Source: Micrasema longulum (taxonomy: Eukaryota; Arthropoda; Insecta; Trichoptera; Brachycentridae). From it: a stretch of DNA of 64,000 nucleotides. Numbering within the stretch: position 1 is the stretch's first letter; every line of letters begins with the position of its first letter. A program made the translations under genes and the position numbers. Where the stretch lies: the NCBI GenBank assembly GCA_022494885.1, contig JAGVSM010001133.1:62001-126000 (forward strand), read 5' to 3'. Below the pieces are notes generated by a model. It was given only the letters and a program-made list of their open reading frames with translations. It ran no database searches and was not told where the DNA came from. Positions 11,140 through 22,724 of this stretch are shown here, in pieces.

Positions 11140-11911
11140 ACAATTTTTTGAGTTTGTACATTTTTTTGTAGACAAGGACTGGATTCAACCCTCTAGGGAG
11201 CTGTCAATTTCAACGTATTACAACAAAGATGAAGAGCACTTTAGAGAAGGGAATGTAGAAAAAATCGGATTGTGGTCCCGTGTCTAGTGTGTTCGAATCC
11301 CAACCCCAACTTGATTCCCATTTTCTAATAGTGAATTATTTACAACTCGTTGAAAATGGCCATCAAAATGAAATATTTGCGTAAATTATAAGAACGCAAA
11401 TATTTATTTTTTAATTTTAAAAAAATGTAAAAAGTCTAGGCATCCACAGGCCGTATGACCTGTAATTGGCTGGTTTAAGTGGCCACTTAACACACAGTGT
11501 AACATTCAGCATTCTGCCTACATTTGAGCATCTATATTCCTTTGATTCTTCCATCCGTTGACGTTTGTGAAGTTAGAGCTGAAACTTTTATTGTTGCTGG
11601 TGAGATTCTCACGATTGAAATAATTCACTCACATACTAGGCAACGCCAGAAATCGATTTTAAATTTTTATACTTCTTCTTGGACCAGGCGTATTTATCAA
11701 CAATGTTTTGAGTTTGACCAAATTTTTGTAGACAAGATGTTGGCAGATGGAAGAATCGACGGAATGTAGATGTTCAAATATAGGCAGAATGGTCAATGTT
11801 ACAGTGTGTAAAGTGGGCACTTAAACCAGCCAACGACAGGTCATAAGCTTTGTAGATGCCTAGACTTCTACATTTTTTTTTTCCATCTGTTTTGTAATAT
11901 GTTAAAAAGGA
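11140..11911. repeat. Dispersed repeat family F, palindromic copy with SINE insert
   Basis: A plus unit from about 11140 is interrupted by a SINE (11262-11430). It continues to about 11745, crossing a unit boundary near 11690 (CTTGGACCAGG then TTTATCAACAATG). There it joins a minus-oriented partial unit up to 11911. The 81-residue open frame at 11524-11769 is inside the repeat and is not a gene. Confidence 0.75.
11262..11430 (+). mobile_element. tRNA-derived SINE, family S1
   Basis: Starts AATCGGATTGTGGTCCCGTG, runs into a B-box-like GTTCGAATCCC, then CCAACTTGATTCCCAT. The same body is found in minus orientation at 31925-32050 and 33539-33665. In this copy the segment between the A and B boxes is deleted. 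It sits inside a family F unit and so is younger than it. Confidence 0.65.
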
Positions 11912-11944
11912 CTTGCCTTATTAACTCCACATTTTTCCATGTTA

Positions 11945-12080
11945 TATTCAGTAATCACTGTTAAACAAAATAGGATAAGATTCATAAGTCAATTATGCCT
12001 TTATAAAGAAGCTTGTGTAGCTTTCGATCCGGACGGTAGAGGAAAAAAAATATGTGGTTGAAAAAAAAGTTGCTTTATAT
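11945..12080 (+). repeat. Hammerhead-like folded repeat, copy 1
   Basis: Shares TTCAGTAATCACTGTTAAA, AAGAAGCTTGTGTAGCTTTC and GACGGTAG with the copies at 51782-51905 and 52215-52385. The centre can fold as AAGCT-loop-AGCTT. The box after the stem is CGAT instead of GAAA, so this copy is a decayed version. Confidence 0.5.
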
Positions 12081-12391
12081 TTATTTTATTATATAAAAGA
12101 GTATTCACGCACGGCGTTCTTAATAAATAGCACCAATGTAGTATGATTTTTTTGTCAGTTCGGAGACAAAAGTCGTGCTGAGAGTACGTCGCGCGTCGTC
12201 GCCGTCGGTTTGAATGAGGAAGTGTTCATTGTTTTTTTTATTTGTCAATAGACTGCTATTTTTTTTTTAATAAATTATTTATCGTTTTATCAGCGCTATG
12301 ATTTTTTTAAGTTTTGTATTTCTGAAATTACTCCGCATGTGACGTCAGAGGTTCTCTTCCCTTATTCTCGGTCAGTTCTGCCGATTGGTCC
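12081..12391. other. Spacer with a CpG-rich patch
   Basis: No gene is visible. A CpG-dense stretch lies near 12165-12215 and another GC-rich stretch near 12330-12400. They could be remnants of a 5' end or promoter of a mobile element; nothing proves this. Confidence 0.4.
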
Positions 12392-13960
12392 GTGCACGGT
12401 AAGTTAACCGTAAATATGGTACAATATAGATATTTTATCCTTGAAAATAGACGCACTTTATCTGAATTATGCTATTTATTTAAATTATTAAATAATAAAG
12501 TAAACTCTTTTAACCTACTCTTCAAAATTAATCTTAATGTCCCCTTTTGCGTGACAAGAAATAAGTATTTATTCCATCTGTCAGTCTGTAGCACTAACTA
12601 TGCACAACACTCTTTCCTCTATCGTTCTTGCGGCGTAAGTATAGCCTGTGAGCTCGCCAATACATGACAGATGACAGTAAACATAACCATAGAAAAACAT
12701 TGCAGTTGAGCTCTCAGAAGTAAAGCAACGTGAATGCAGCAATGCTTGAACTACATGTAAATAATATTCTAATAATAAATCATATTATTTGGACATACGG
12801 AACTTTAAAGCATACCTTGGTTTCATTACTAATAGTATTTTATCGGTTAGGTAGGTGTATTTTTAAAAAAATGTTGCGTACCTGAAAAAAGCACAAATAA
12901 TTATGTTTTTGTAAATGATGTCAGTAGCGACACTCAGAGAGTGGCTTTGTGACGTTTAGACATTTTTTATAAGAAATTCATGGGGTAGCCGAAATATTGT
13001 AATTAAAACGAGGATGTTTTTGTTGATTGACGTTAGCAGGCGCTACCCAGGGGCGACTTCATGACGTGATGAAATTATTAATTTAAATATTTTTTTTCAT
13101 TTTACATAGCGTAGCCGAGATAAGAAATTGCGTGGTGTTTTGAAATTTAACCGTGTAGGTAGCCGCCTAGTTACAATATTATTTTTGTATTTGTATAACT
13201 CCTGTTTTATAATGTTTATGTATTTATCGCTATAAGAATTAAACTAAAGATAGTTTTTACTTTTAATCGCTATTCGTTTTTTAAATTATGTTTGTAACAC
13301 TCAGTAATATTTATTTTTCAAGTATTCAATGTTATTTTTGCATTTTAATTAATATTGTTAATATAAAGCGTATTTTTATTTATTCGAATTTACTAGACTG
13401 TTTTTATTACAAAAAATAAAAATGCATATTTCTCTATGTATTTTTCTGTTATAAACAATCTATTAAAATAATACACATCAAATTTCCATTGTCTGTTGAT
13501 TTGATTTGCAATCTTCTTTTTTTTCGATGGTTAAAACTCTAGGAAATTCAAAGACAATAAATTTTTTACTGTCATATATTGGCGAGCTCACACGCTATAC
13601 ATAGCCCGTTCTTGCTCCAACAACAATGCTTTTTTTTCATCTATTGATATATTTAACACACCCCCTAAATTTATTTAAAAATAAATTAAGACTCATTCTT
13701 TCTGGCTGCGATATGATCCCACTTGCTATTCAATTATGCTCACACTTACACACCTGAACACTTACTCCCACACAAATATACACAAACACACATCTACACT
13801 TACTCTCATTCAAATACACATTAACACACCTTTTTGTTGTACCACAATTTAATATGTATGATTTTTAATTAGAAACTTCGCTGGTCTGTCTTTGAACCGA
13901 ATCTTTTTTGTGTTACTATATCATTGTTGACTGTTTGTTTCTGTAAAATAAATAAATAAA
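12392..13960 (+). pseudogene. LINE C-terminal relic split by a DNA transposon
   Basis: The plus frame at 12392-12622 reads YFILENRRTLSELCYLFKLL, VPFCVTRNKYLFHL and STNYAQHSFLYRS, the C-terminal block of a CR1-like LINE protein (RR...L.FL.KLL...VP...TR...F). The 975-bp element 12632-13606 interrupts it. LINE-like sequence resumes at 13607 and runs to an AAATAAATAAATA tail near 13945-13960. A CA-rich 3' untranslated stretch lies at 13740-13830. Confidence 0.65.
12632..13606. mobile_element. TIR element with 9-bp target duplication (MULE- or Merlin-like)
   Basis: The left end GGCGTAAGTATAGCCTGTG and the complement of the right end GGCTATGTATAGCGTGTG match and continue with GAGCTCGCCAATA and GACAGTAAA. 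CGTTCTTGC lies on both sides (12623-12631 and 13607-13615), a 9-bp target duplication. No transposase is visible, so it is non-autonomous. A 9-bp duplication with TIRs of this size is known for MULEs and close to Merlin; the assignment is an inference. Confidence 0.75.
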
Positions 13961-14735
13961 TACCTTTCACAGCTCTCGTATCATTGGTTGATTTATATGA
14001 ACCAGTGACGTCGTTTAAAGTACTTTGATTTTATAAAAATGTTTTTTAATTATTTTTTTTCGTACATTTTCAAAAAACTTTGTTGGACAATTTAATGCTC
14101 CAATTTTTACCGCGCTCAAGAAAACATTTTATGTATTCTTTTTCTGTAGGGCTGAAGTTTCTCAGTGTAGTTTTTTAAATTAGGGTTCCATAGACAAAAA
14201 AATGGTAACCACTGTTTTAGACCATCGAAATATATTTTGATCATAAATAAACATCACATTATGGTGCCATTATGCACTCGTATGCGGTTTCAATGAACTT
14301 TTTGGTAATGGCAGTTGGGCATAGTGTACCACGTTCCAAATTCTATTTAATGTCATACTTAACTCAGAACACAGTTATTTCACTAACTTATGGCACCCTT
14401 GACGGGGGATGCGATTTCCTCTGCGCGAAATGGCAGGGGTGGAAATGTGAAATACCACATCTGCTGAAATTACAATCCCCACGCACTCCTCCGACAGCTC
14501 ACCCAAACCCTGAAATATTTTCATAACAATTCCTAATATTCTAATGTGCCATATTATACTCGGTTACGCTAAATTTACTTAAACCACTAATTGATATTAA
14601 TTTTCATAAATATCATAATTGCAATGAAAGTTACCTCACGGCGACAGTCGGCAATAAACTAATTACAAGCGATACGTAATTAAACTAAAAATGAATTAAT
14701 TAATTTTACGGTAAAATGAATTTACTAACTTCAAA
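13961..14735. other. Unassigned DNA
   Basis: Nothing recognised. The 84-residue open frame at 14272-14526 (+) has no motif and no splice support. Confidence 0.45.
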
Positions 14736-14940
14736 TTGATAAATATTTTTTTTTTCTATTTTTTTTTGCATTAGATAATGTGGTGTCCGGGGTGTCCTGT
14801 GTCGAGGGAAACATTTTACATCATTTGGAGATATGGCTAAAATACATAATAAAATCATAGTTATACCTAGGGAATTCAATATACATTACAACAATCCCAA
14901 CAAATCAATGTTTTATGATTTTTGCTATTTCGAATATACT
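14736..14940 (-). mobile_element. LINE 3' end with conserved hairpin
   Basis: A T-rich run at 14738-14768 is the complement of a poly(A) tail. Just above it, 14774-14816 carries the GGGGTGTCCTGTGTCGAGG hairpin also found at 19883-19925, 32187-32226 and 33806-33843. There is no coding part before the next T run (14950-14975). Confidence 0.55.
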
Positions 14941-15995
14941 GCGTTATCTTTATTTATTTATTTTTTTTTTTTTTTACCTAAGTATTTAAAATCCCAAAGT
15001 TATTATTCAACATATTGTAAAAATACAACTGTGTAATATGTATCGATATATTGTTATTATATTATTTCATAATTTTGTAATAGATCACTGTGATGTTATA
15101 TGTATTTATGTTTATGTTTATAAAAGGCATTTGTGCCGTGTACACACTAATAAATTATGTGTTCCTACAGCAAGGGCAGGCATTTAAGATGCAAACGGTG
15201 TTGTCTCTCTTGACTCGCGATGTCACACTTGCCATTTCGGTCTAGATTATGCTACATACATACCGTTTGTTAATTATACACTTTGTTAATTTAAGTAGAT
15301 TTTAAGAATGTTTAAATTAAATAATACTCATAAATGCCAATCTATTAGGGCTTACTCAAGCCTGTTGATTGAAATGATTGATTGATTGATTGCTTAAAAA
15401 AAATAAAAAAAATTATTTATTTACATATCCATATCTATTTCCATATCCATTTATATATCTATAACATGAACTTAAATAAGTCACTAAGATTATCGGTACG
15501 TCGGAATGAAACAATCACAAAGCTAAATTAGTCGATTTAATCTTTAAAAAAATAAAGTAAACATGCCATTTGTATCGGAATATAATCGACTCAACCGGCT
15601 TTCGGTCACTATATGTTTGTCTGCGTTGCGTCCTTCACACAGCAATATAAACACAACACTAATAGCGTCGCTTCTGTACTGACTCGGAACCTAAATTTTC
15701 TGAGCAACAAAGAAACCGATGTAACGGTTTTGTCTCATTCCCACCCGAATGTTGCATTTTTTAAATGCAGAAAGATGGATAATGTTCATTGAAGTCGTTT
15801 TATGATCTTAACTATTTTGAGATTTTTTTGAGTTAAGTCGCTTTCGTTCTAAAGGTGCGATATTTCCAGCATCTCTTACGTTAGGACCTTACTGTCAGTG
15901 TCAGCGCCTTATATCTATATTCTAATACAGTCCTAATAATGGTCTTTCAAAGGGTAATCTTCGTTTTGGTTCATGATAAGGAATCATGTTACGTA
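14941..15995. other. Unassigned AT-rich DNA with a GATT microsatellite
   Basis: A short (GATT)n run lies near 15376-15392. No gene or repeat of the families seen elsewhere was recognised, apart from T runs that could be retroelement tails. Confidence 0.5.
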
Positions 15996-16790
15996 GTTAT
16001 TTTTTTATTTATTTATTTTGTTCATTAACGCCCAAAAGGCATTTACAAAAAATATAAATGAAATACATGCTAATATACTAAATAATAAACACAGAATATA
16101 CAGAAAAAATATGTGAAATTAGTTAGAAAGGATATAATAAAAAGTTTTACAAAATAAAACAAAAAAAAACAATAAAAACAAAGGTATGCAAGAAAAAAGA
16201 GTAAGCATATAAACAAAAAATGCAAAGCTTATGAAATAAATTCTGTAAAGCAAACACAGTAAATAAAGTCTTACGGTAAGCAAGAAAGATAAATTTAAGT
16301 TAAATAAACGAACGAGCAAGCATATATTATCGCGAAAAAGGAAGAAATAAAAATATGCATATATGAAATGCGTATTTGCCAATACTACAATGCAATTTGA
16401 TATAATAGTAAAAAATAAAAAACAAGTAAAAGGTAATAAAAATAAACAAGTAAGTATTTTTTATATTTATGGAATTGAATTGTCAATAATAGTTTGACGA
16501 GCAGCTACAAATAAACTTGATATTGTGGACTTATAAGACAGTTAAGAATTGGACAGAATGTCTGCAACCGTTCCATAAGTGTTACCTAACCTATGCAGTC
16601 TCGGTATCAATGAATTGTTTTGTTGGTTGGATGAAATACTGGAGCAATGAAACAATAAAGTACTCCTAGTGTTGACAGCAGGTACTCTAAAATTAATCAA
16701 TTCAAGTATTTTTGGTACATCAAAAAGAGAGTTTACAATTTTATGCAGTACAATGAGATCATGCTGAAAACAGTCAGTCCACAATTAAAA
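15996..16790 (-). pseudogene. LINE 3' end with short coding remnant
   Basis: The minus strand has a coding remnant at 16784-16542 (LIVLHKIVNSLFDVPKIL, RVPAVNTRSTLLFHC, LIPRLHRLGNTYGTVADIL). This is the C-terminal block of a CR1-like LINE. It is followed by a long A-rich untranslated region and a tail near 15996-16015 (complement TTTATTTATTTATT). Confidence 0.65.
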
Positions 16791-16800
16791 AAAAATATAA

Positions 16801-17345
16801 ATATTCATTTATTTATTTATTTATTATAAATACGGCCTAAGCCAATTACAACAGTTACATGAAGAAACATAAATGCAAGAAACACAAAACTATTTAGCAA
16901 AGACAAACAATGGCAAAACAATAATTGTATACAATATATTCAAAAAAACCTAAAACTTTGAGCTAAACCATGCCAATCCAAATTCATCCCACACTGTTTA
17001 GTCGCGAAGAGATCTACGAAAAGCCGGAAGATCTATCCCAAAAAATTCCAAGTTGTGTGATGAATTGACTAATCTACAAATTCTGGACATTAAGGCATAA
17101 AAACCAAAGTTGCTCTTAGAAGATTTTATAAATAGCAGATTTTGACTTCTGGTGACACGGTTGGGAACATGAAAAGAAATTGATTGCAACAGAGATGGGA
17201 CATCACTTAAAGCATTAAGTATTTTGAAAATGCATATAAGGTCCATCTCAGTTCTACGTCTCTCCAATGAAGACAGATTAAGAGATTGCTCTATTTCAAA
17301 ATATGAATAATTACCCCTTTGTAATCCGAGCAACCATGCCTCTTT
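16801..17345 (-). pseudogene. LINE C-terminal relic
   Basis: The tail is an (AAAT)n stretch, seen as ATTTATTTATTTATT at 16807-16826. The open frame 17333-16998 reads SLERRRTEMDLICIFKILNA, ISFHVPNRVTRSQNLLF and LMSRICRLVNS. It has the same domain order as the element just below it on the coordinate scale, so two related copies are stacked in the same orientation. Confidence 0.75.
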
Positions 17346-17566
17346 TCTTAGAAAACGGTGTTATCGGGTGCAGTAAGGTCAATTCTATGTAATGCTGAAA
17401 ATTCATGCCGCTTTTGTACAAAAAACTGTACTAATCACCTTTTGAAAACAGTGTAGATCGCAAAAATGACATTTCTCAATTCGCTAAAAGCACCCACCCA
17501 CAACTTTTGAATAATATTTCAGTAATAAAAGCTGATGGAAAGATTAATGCCTCCAGGAATCTAGTT

Positions 17567-17890
17567 CTCTTTTATTTTATTTTTATTTTTTATTAATATA
17601 AACGACAAATCTGCCTTTTACAAACATTTATAATACTAACACATTTGGCTTAATATTTTTTTTTTTTTTTTTAAAACATAAATTTCCTAATACCCAAGAT
17701 TTATAAAAAAAAAAACCTAAAAAATATACAGCATATTCAGTAGAAAGTTTAAATAATAAAACATTATACAGTAATACAACAAGAAAATCATAAGTACTGT
17801 TTCTTACAGCTGGGCAAAGCGAACAAAAAACTGTATATATTATGAAATGCATGAATAAATAAATATAATTACCATTTACCATCTTTGAAA
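17567..17890 (-). mobile_element. LINE 3' end
   Basis: Complement of a tail (TTTATTTTATTTTTATTTTT) followed by AATATAAACGACAAATCTGCC and by a T-run variant of AATTTCCTAATACCCAAGAT. The same 3' end occurs in plus orientation at 23380-23545. No coding part remains. Confidence 0.6.
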
Positions 17891-17994
17891 GAGTTCAAAA
17901 GGTTTTTTCCATAGGAACAATACCCTACTTTAGAAAATAATGTTTATTTTTGATTATTTAAAAAAAAATTTTATTAAATATTTTTATATAACCA

Positions 17995-18050
17995 CTAACC
18001 GACTTTTCTATGTCTTCCGGTTTCGAGACATACTAGTCTCTTCGTCAGGA
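17995..18050 (-). ncRNA. Hammerhead-ribozyme-like core
   Basis: On the minus strand, 18048-18042 reads CTGACGA, then a hairpin with arms GAGAC and GTCTC around a TAGTAT loop, then GAAA (18024-18021), then CCGG. A third helix can form from ACC/GGT plus GAC/GTC across 18020-17998. CUGANGA, stem II and GAAA are the two conserved boxes and helix of the hammerhead ribozyme. Penelope-like elements are known to carry hammerheads in their terminal repeats. Helix I is poorly paired here (mostly wobble), so activity is doubtful. Confidence 0.45.
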
Positions 18051-18227
18051 CATTAATTAAACCAACATGCAAAACTCACTATACACCTTCACCACAGTTG
18101 TTGCACAAAATAAAAACCAACATGCCATGCATTTTAATAGGCAACCCTTACACGCACTGATTGGGTTCTGAAAATATTTTGTGTTGTGGGAAAAATAGTT
18201 GAAAAAAGAAGGAGAGGCGTGAGTTTT

Positions 18228-18655
18228 TTTTATTCTATTTATTTCAATAGTTTAATTATACATTTTTACAATTTAAAAAAAAATCACTTGTTATATTTTT
18301 ACTAAAACTAAAATCCCACCAAGCCACTTTCTGTAGCTTATTGGTGAAGATTATATTTATACTAACTTAATAATATTATTTACATTTATAAAAACAATGA
18401 ATAACAGATAAAAATTAACAGCCGGAAAGATCAGAATAAACATGTTTTTACAAATGAAAAATTATAAATTTATTTTTAAATACAAGAAAATATATGAAAA
18501 ATTAATATATTTACACCTAAGCTACTATTCATATATAAACTTTTGATCGAGTAGCTACTCTCTTATTTTGCTCTTGTTACAATGAGAGTTAAATTTAAGT
18601 TCTTTCGGTAATAAATGAAAAATTCTAGGTACTAAATATTTGAGAGTTCTATTTC
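18228..18655 (-). pseudogene. LINE C-terminal relic and 3' UTR
   Basis: The minus strand just below 18655 reads YGNRTLKYLVPRIFHLLPKE then LKFNSHCNKSKIRE and a stop. This is the terminal helix region common to CR1/L2-like LINE proteins. An A/T-rich 3' UTR follows to a tail near 18228-18245. Confidence 0.65.
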
Positions 18656-19125
18656 CATACTCAACGCATGGCCAAAATATGAAATCTTACGGAGCTTAAC
18701 AGTGGTGAATAGTTCTCTATTAGTATTGGCTCTATGTAATACTTCATTGTTGGTTATCATATCGGTCCAAGATATTCTTAACATTCTACGGTGGATCCAC
18801 ATTTCAAATGCTTCAGGGCGGTTTATAATATTAACTTTTAGAGTCCACGCCTCTACAGCGTACAGTAAGACAGACCATATATAACATTGGACCATTCGTT
18901 GTCTCAGCTTAAGATTTACATTATCGTCACAAAGAAGAATTTTCATTTTGTTAAATCCTTTTCGGGTGGCTTCTATTTTGTATTTTATCTCAATGTCGGG
19001 GTCTAGATTTTCAATGATGATACTGCCTAAGACCTGAACTGTTTCACTCTCCCAATATTAATATCTTTAAGTTGGAAATTTACATTTAGATGACTCTCTC
19101 GGCTAAAAACGATAAATTTAGACGA
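18632..19125 (-). pseudogene. LINE endonuclease-reverse transcriptase C-terminal relic
   Basis: Reading down: LGSIIIENLDPDIEIKYKIE, ATRKGFNKMKILLCDD, LRQRMVQCYIWSVLLYAVEA, then WTLKV, FEMWIHRRMLRISWTD, VLHRANTNRELFTTVKLRKI and SYFGH. This block (LGS..., LLYGxExWTL, FExWxxRRMLxISW, xxxRKxxYFGH) is characteristic of a widespread insect LINE family often annotated as craniofacial-development-protein-2-like. The catalytic domain is missing. A frame change lies near 19040. Confidence 0.8.
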
Positions 19126-19255
19126 AGATTAATATATGTACAAGGTTTATATTTCAAAAAGATTATTTTAGCTAAACTGTTGAAATCAGGAAGGATATTC
19201 TAATGTGGGCCAATCAGGTACTTCTCAGCATTTGCTCATGTGGAGAGAAAACCAC

Positions 19256-19826
19256 TTAAAACTCTTCAGGAGAAGCCGGCCTGTTGGCAGTAGTCAACAG
19301 GCCGGCATTTTCTTCCCTACTTTGGTTCATTTCACCAATTTCCTGCACTATATTGACCATGTATGATACTACCTCTCGTGTGAGTTCTTCATTACCTATC
19401 ACCGATGGGATGTCGCAAAGACCTTCACCCAGGCTTCTGCATCGCGCCTCCAGCTGTTGTCTTTGAAAGCTGAAAAAGGGGCAATGCATCAACAGATGAG
19501 GGACATCTTGAGGAGTTTCATCGTCGCATGGGCAGCTGTCGATCTCGGAGAGCTTGAAGCGATGCAGGTAGCTCATGAACCCACCGTGACCCGTGAGAAT
19601 CTAGGTGAGCTCGTAGCCAGCTTTCTGCATTCTCCTGAAATCATAGGCATGGAAAATTGTAGGGAAAAACATTTTAGTAACACTTCCGATAGGTTCACTC
19701 AATAACGATCGTTCAAGAGTTATAGGGTCCTGCTTCTTATTTTCCTTTTGGCAAAGCTGAGCGGGAAATCAGCAAAATCGGGGGCTGTCTTCTTGAGCGC
19801 AGCTTCTCGAGCCTTAAAACAGGTTG
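19256..19826 (-). pseudogene. LINE RNase-H/zinc-knuckle C-terminal relic
   Basis: The minus strand gives an Ala/Lys-rich helix (AREAALKKTAPDFADFPLSF), then shifted frames to LTGHGGFMSYLHRFKLSEID, CPCDDETPQDVPHLLMHCPF and FSFQRQQLEARCRSLG, ending near 19256. LTGHG plus a CxC...H...C knuckle is the normal C-terminal end of LINE ORF2 proteins with an RNase H-like region (R1, I and Jockey groups). A TAG stop just before LTGHG and frameshifts inactivate it. GC content is clearly above the surroundings. Confidence 0.75.
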
Positions 19827-19829
19827 TAC

Positions 19830-20930
19830 CTAGTTTATTTATTTTAGTTATACGTTTACATTGTTTGTATTCTTTTTTTATAAAGAATAATGTTCCCTCA
19901 CCGGGGTGTCCTGTGCCGAGGAAAATTTTTTACAAAATGTGAAACATGCCTAAGATTAGCTATTTAATAAAGTTAAAATATGATAACAATAAAAAAAAAC
20001 GTAATTAATCCAATTAACCCAATTATCATTAAAATAATAAACAATGAAAAACATAACTAATTTATATAAACCAATTGAACAAATTTCATAAACAGTACAC
20101 ACATTTTACCTATTTGGCTTGGTCCACTCATCGATCCGTGCGCAACCCACCTCCACTATCCATTTCTTAATAGCAATTTTATATTGTAAGAAATTTCTTA
20201 TTGTCTTTCTGGATAATGGAAGTAGATTGTACACTTTAACCGAGTAGTAGGCCAATCCTCTTTGACCGAAGGTTGAATTTTTTTTTATTTGTTTGCAGCA
20301 TCAGGGTGGAGTATCTAGTAACTCTTGTATTTGTAACGGAAGGTAGAGAATAATGTTAACGTGCGCATAGTAACAAAGTTTTTACATAAAGTTGTTTTAT
20401 AGATTTTACATTAAGATTTTCAAATATACCAAGGGAGCTAGTTCTCATCAAGACTCTTAAGGTATTTTTAATTAAAGCTTTATGTGCAATTATTATTTGC
20501 TTCATCAGTGTGTCATTTGCACATCCCCCCCATCCAATTATCCCACCTTCCCATATTCCAAAACTGATTGAGTTATTGCGTAATATATTTTTACGAGTTC
20601 TTTTCGGCTAATTATATTTTTTATAGTTTTAAAAACGTTAATTTGCTTTTTCAATTTATTTTTAATATGATCAATTTGATTAATCCATCTTAAATTCCCA
20701 AATATTTAATTGAATCTACTCTGTCCAACGATTTATAAATACATTCAATATTCGGAACTTGGTTATTATAATTACAGTAGTGAATAGTTAATGAAGTATT
20801 TGGATGACAAATAGTTTTATTATTAATTTTAAATGTTATATATTTTGTTTTTTAGTGATTTAGTGTTAGATAATTTGAGTCTAACCATTTTTTTACTAAA
20901 TTTAAGTCATTTTCAACCTTTTCAAATACA
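19830..20930 (-). pseudogene. LINE reverse-transcriptase C-terminal relic with 3' UTR hairpin
   Basis: The minus strand from about 20830 reads TICHPNTSLTIHYCNYNN, VDSIKYLGN-like, LRWINQIDHIKNKLKKQINV, ITQSVLEYG, then GWGGCANDTLMKQIIIAHKA, SLGIFENLNVKSIKQLYVKT, FGQRGLAYYSVKVYNLLPLS and a stop near 20110. The 3' UTR holds the GTGTCCTGTGCCGAGG hairpin (19883-19925) and an AAATAAATAAA tail near 19835. Related copies: 14736, 31925, 33539 and 44270. Confidence 0.8.
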
Positions 20931-21621
20931 ATATCCCATGAGACAGATAGACTATTTACTTATTTATTTATATATACACTCAATGGGCATTTTTATGGAG
21001 ATATATATACATGGAAAATTATTACAAAAGAAAGTAGAAGGACACAATGCTATATAGTAGACTTGGTGGGAGTGGAAGCGGGGGAGAAATGTCTGTCGAT
21101 ATAAATTTTCAATTAATAACATTTGTGGTTTAAATAATTTTGGCATAACTTCGTTCAATTAATCCACCCCCACGTTTTCTCGTAGTGGGCGTCTCAATAG
21201 TGATAATGTGAAACTTTCCTCGTATAATAATTTATAGAGCATTTAATTCTAAATGTTACATTATTATATTCGAAGGATGTATTAAACCACTTAGCGAAAT
21301 TTGTATAAAATACGGTTACCAAACGTCCCATAGATAATATAATACGAGTATAAGCGACTGTCACCGTATTAGACTACTTAACAGAGGCGAATTGTCCATA
21401 TAAGCGATTATGCCTAGCTTACCAATATATTTTATTATTTCAAAATACAAAAATGTACAAAACATAATTGTATTCTCATGAATTAGCAAACTCATTCTGG
21501 GATAGGTACAATTAAAGTTTATCAGATAATAATATATTCAGTTAAACATAATTAAAACCAAAATGGACAAATCTCCGAAACCTTTTTCAAGACACATTAA
21601 TATATATTGTTTAATATTAAC
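20931..21621. other. Unassigned AT-rich DNA
   Basis: No gene is recognised. The overlapping open frames near 20833-21158 lie in repeats of simple AT composition. Confidence 0.45.
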
Positions 21622-21858
21622 TTACATAGGTCGAGGGTTATCGAGAAATAATTTAATGATTTTTTTTTTTTGTGTAATTTGATTTCCATTCGTAGACTGG
21701 TAAGATATTGATTTAAGGTGAATTGGCAGGAGGTTATATTGATTAGAGGCAATGTAGACAGTTTTGAGAGTTATGAGATCGTGTTTTCTGGTATCATATT
21801 TGACTATTGATATACTAACTTTATTTATGGGAAAATAAATAAAACAATTGTTTTTCAT
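21622..21858 (-). pseudogene. Possible LINE C-terminal relic
   Basis: The 78-residue minus frame reads VKYDTRKHDLITLKTVYIAS, NQYNLLPIHLKSI and KKIIKLFLD. The pattern YDTRKH...NLLP...K.KLFL fits the last helices of LINE polymerase proteins, but it is short and could be chance. Confidence 0.4.
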
Positions 21859-22724
21859 TATTAATTACCACTTCTGTTAATATATCTGCGGGCCAACTGT
21901 TTGTGACACCTGATTTTTATAATCCGAATCATTTCTATTAAACTTATATGTTATTCTTATTTATATATTATGTAGGTGCATATAATATGCATTTGTGTGT
22001 TCGTTTTGAATCAACGTTCGCGTATTGTCAAACCTTATTTTATTGTTGTCATTATTTCGTATTTACTGCATTTTGTGGTTACCTACTGTATTGTATAGGA
22101 CTCGTCGCACATTATTCATTCTATGTGTATCAGTTAAATTTAAAAAATAAAGCTTTTTTTTCAGAATACGGTTTTGAAATTTAACATACTTAAAAAAAAA
22201 AAAAAACAATTTATATCATTTCGTCATTTGAATTTTAACAAAAAGGTTTCTAACTTTTTACTAAGCTCTTTATTGTACCATTTTTAATACAATTTACAAG
22301 TTTTAAGCAAATATATTATTTTCATACTTACGCACCCATACACACGCACCCTCTCACTCATTCATTCCCACACGCACATGTATCCTCTCTCTCATTCATT
22401 CACTCATACACACATTCACATACACATGAATACAAACGTCACACAAATACAATTACTAAACTTCTTTTCTTATATATTATGTGTCATTATATTTACAGTG
22501 GATTTTTTCAATTGGCTATAGTATTGTTAAGATTTTTCTAATTATTTTGTTTATGTAATAGCTGTAAAAATCACAAATAAAATAAAATAAAATAAATAAA
22601 ATATTCTCTTAATAAAAAAAAAATATCGATAAAATGCGCCCAGCACCAGCCCTTTCCCAGTGAATGAAGAATTCAGCCAAATATTCCAGCTTATTTCTCC
22701 ATACAGAAAAATACATATATATTA
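21859..22724. other. Spacer with CA/CT-rich stretch
   Basis: Around 22325-22445 the strand is full of CACACGCAC, CTCTCACTCATTCATTC and ATACACACATTC words, resembling LINE 3' UTRs at 13740-13830 and, inverted, 63940-64000. An AAATAAAATAAA tail-like run near 22575-22600 may end that element. No gene is seen. Confidence 0.5.
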
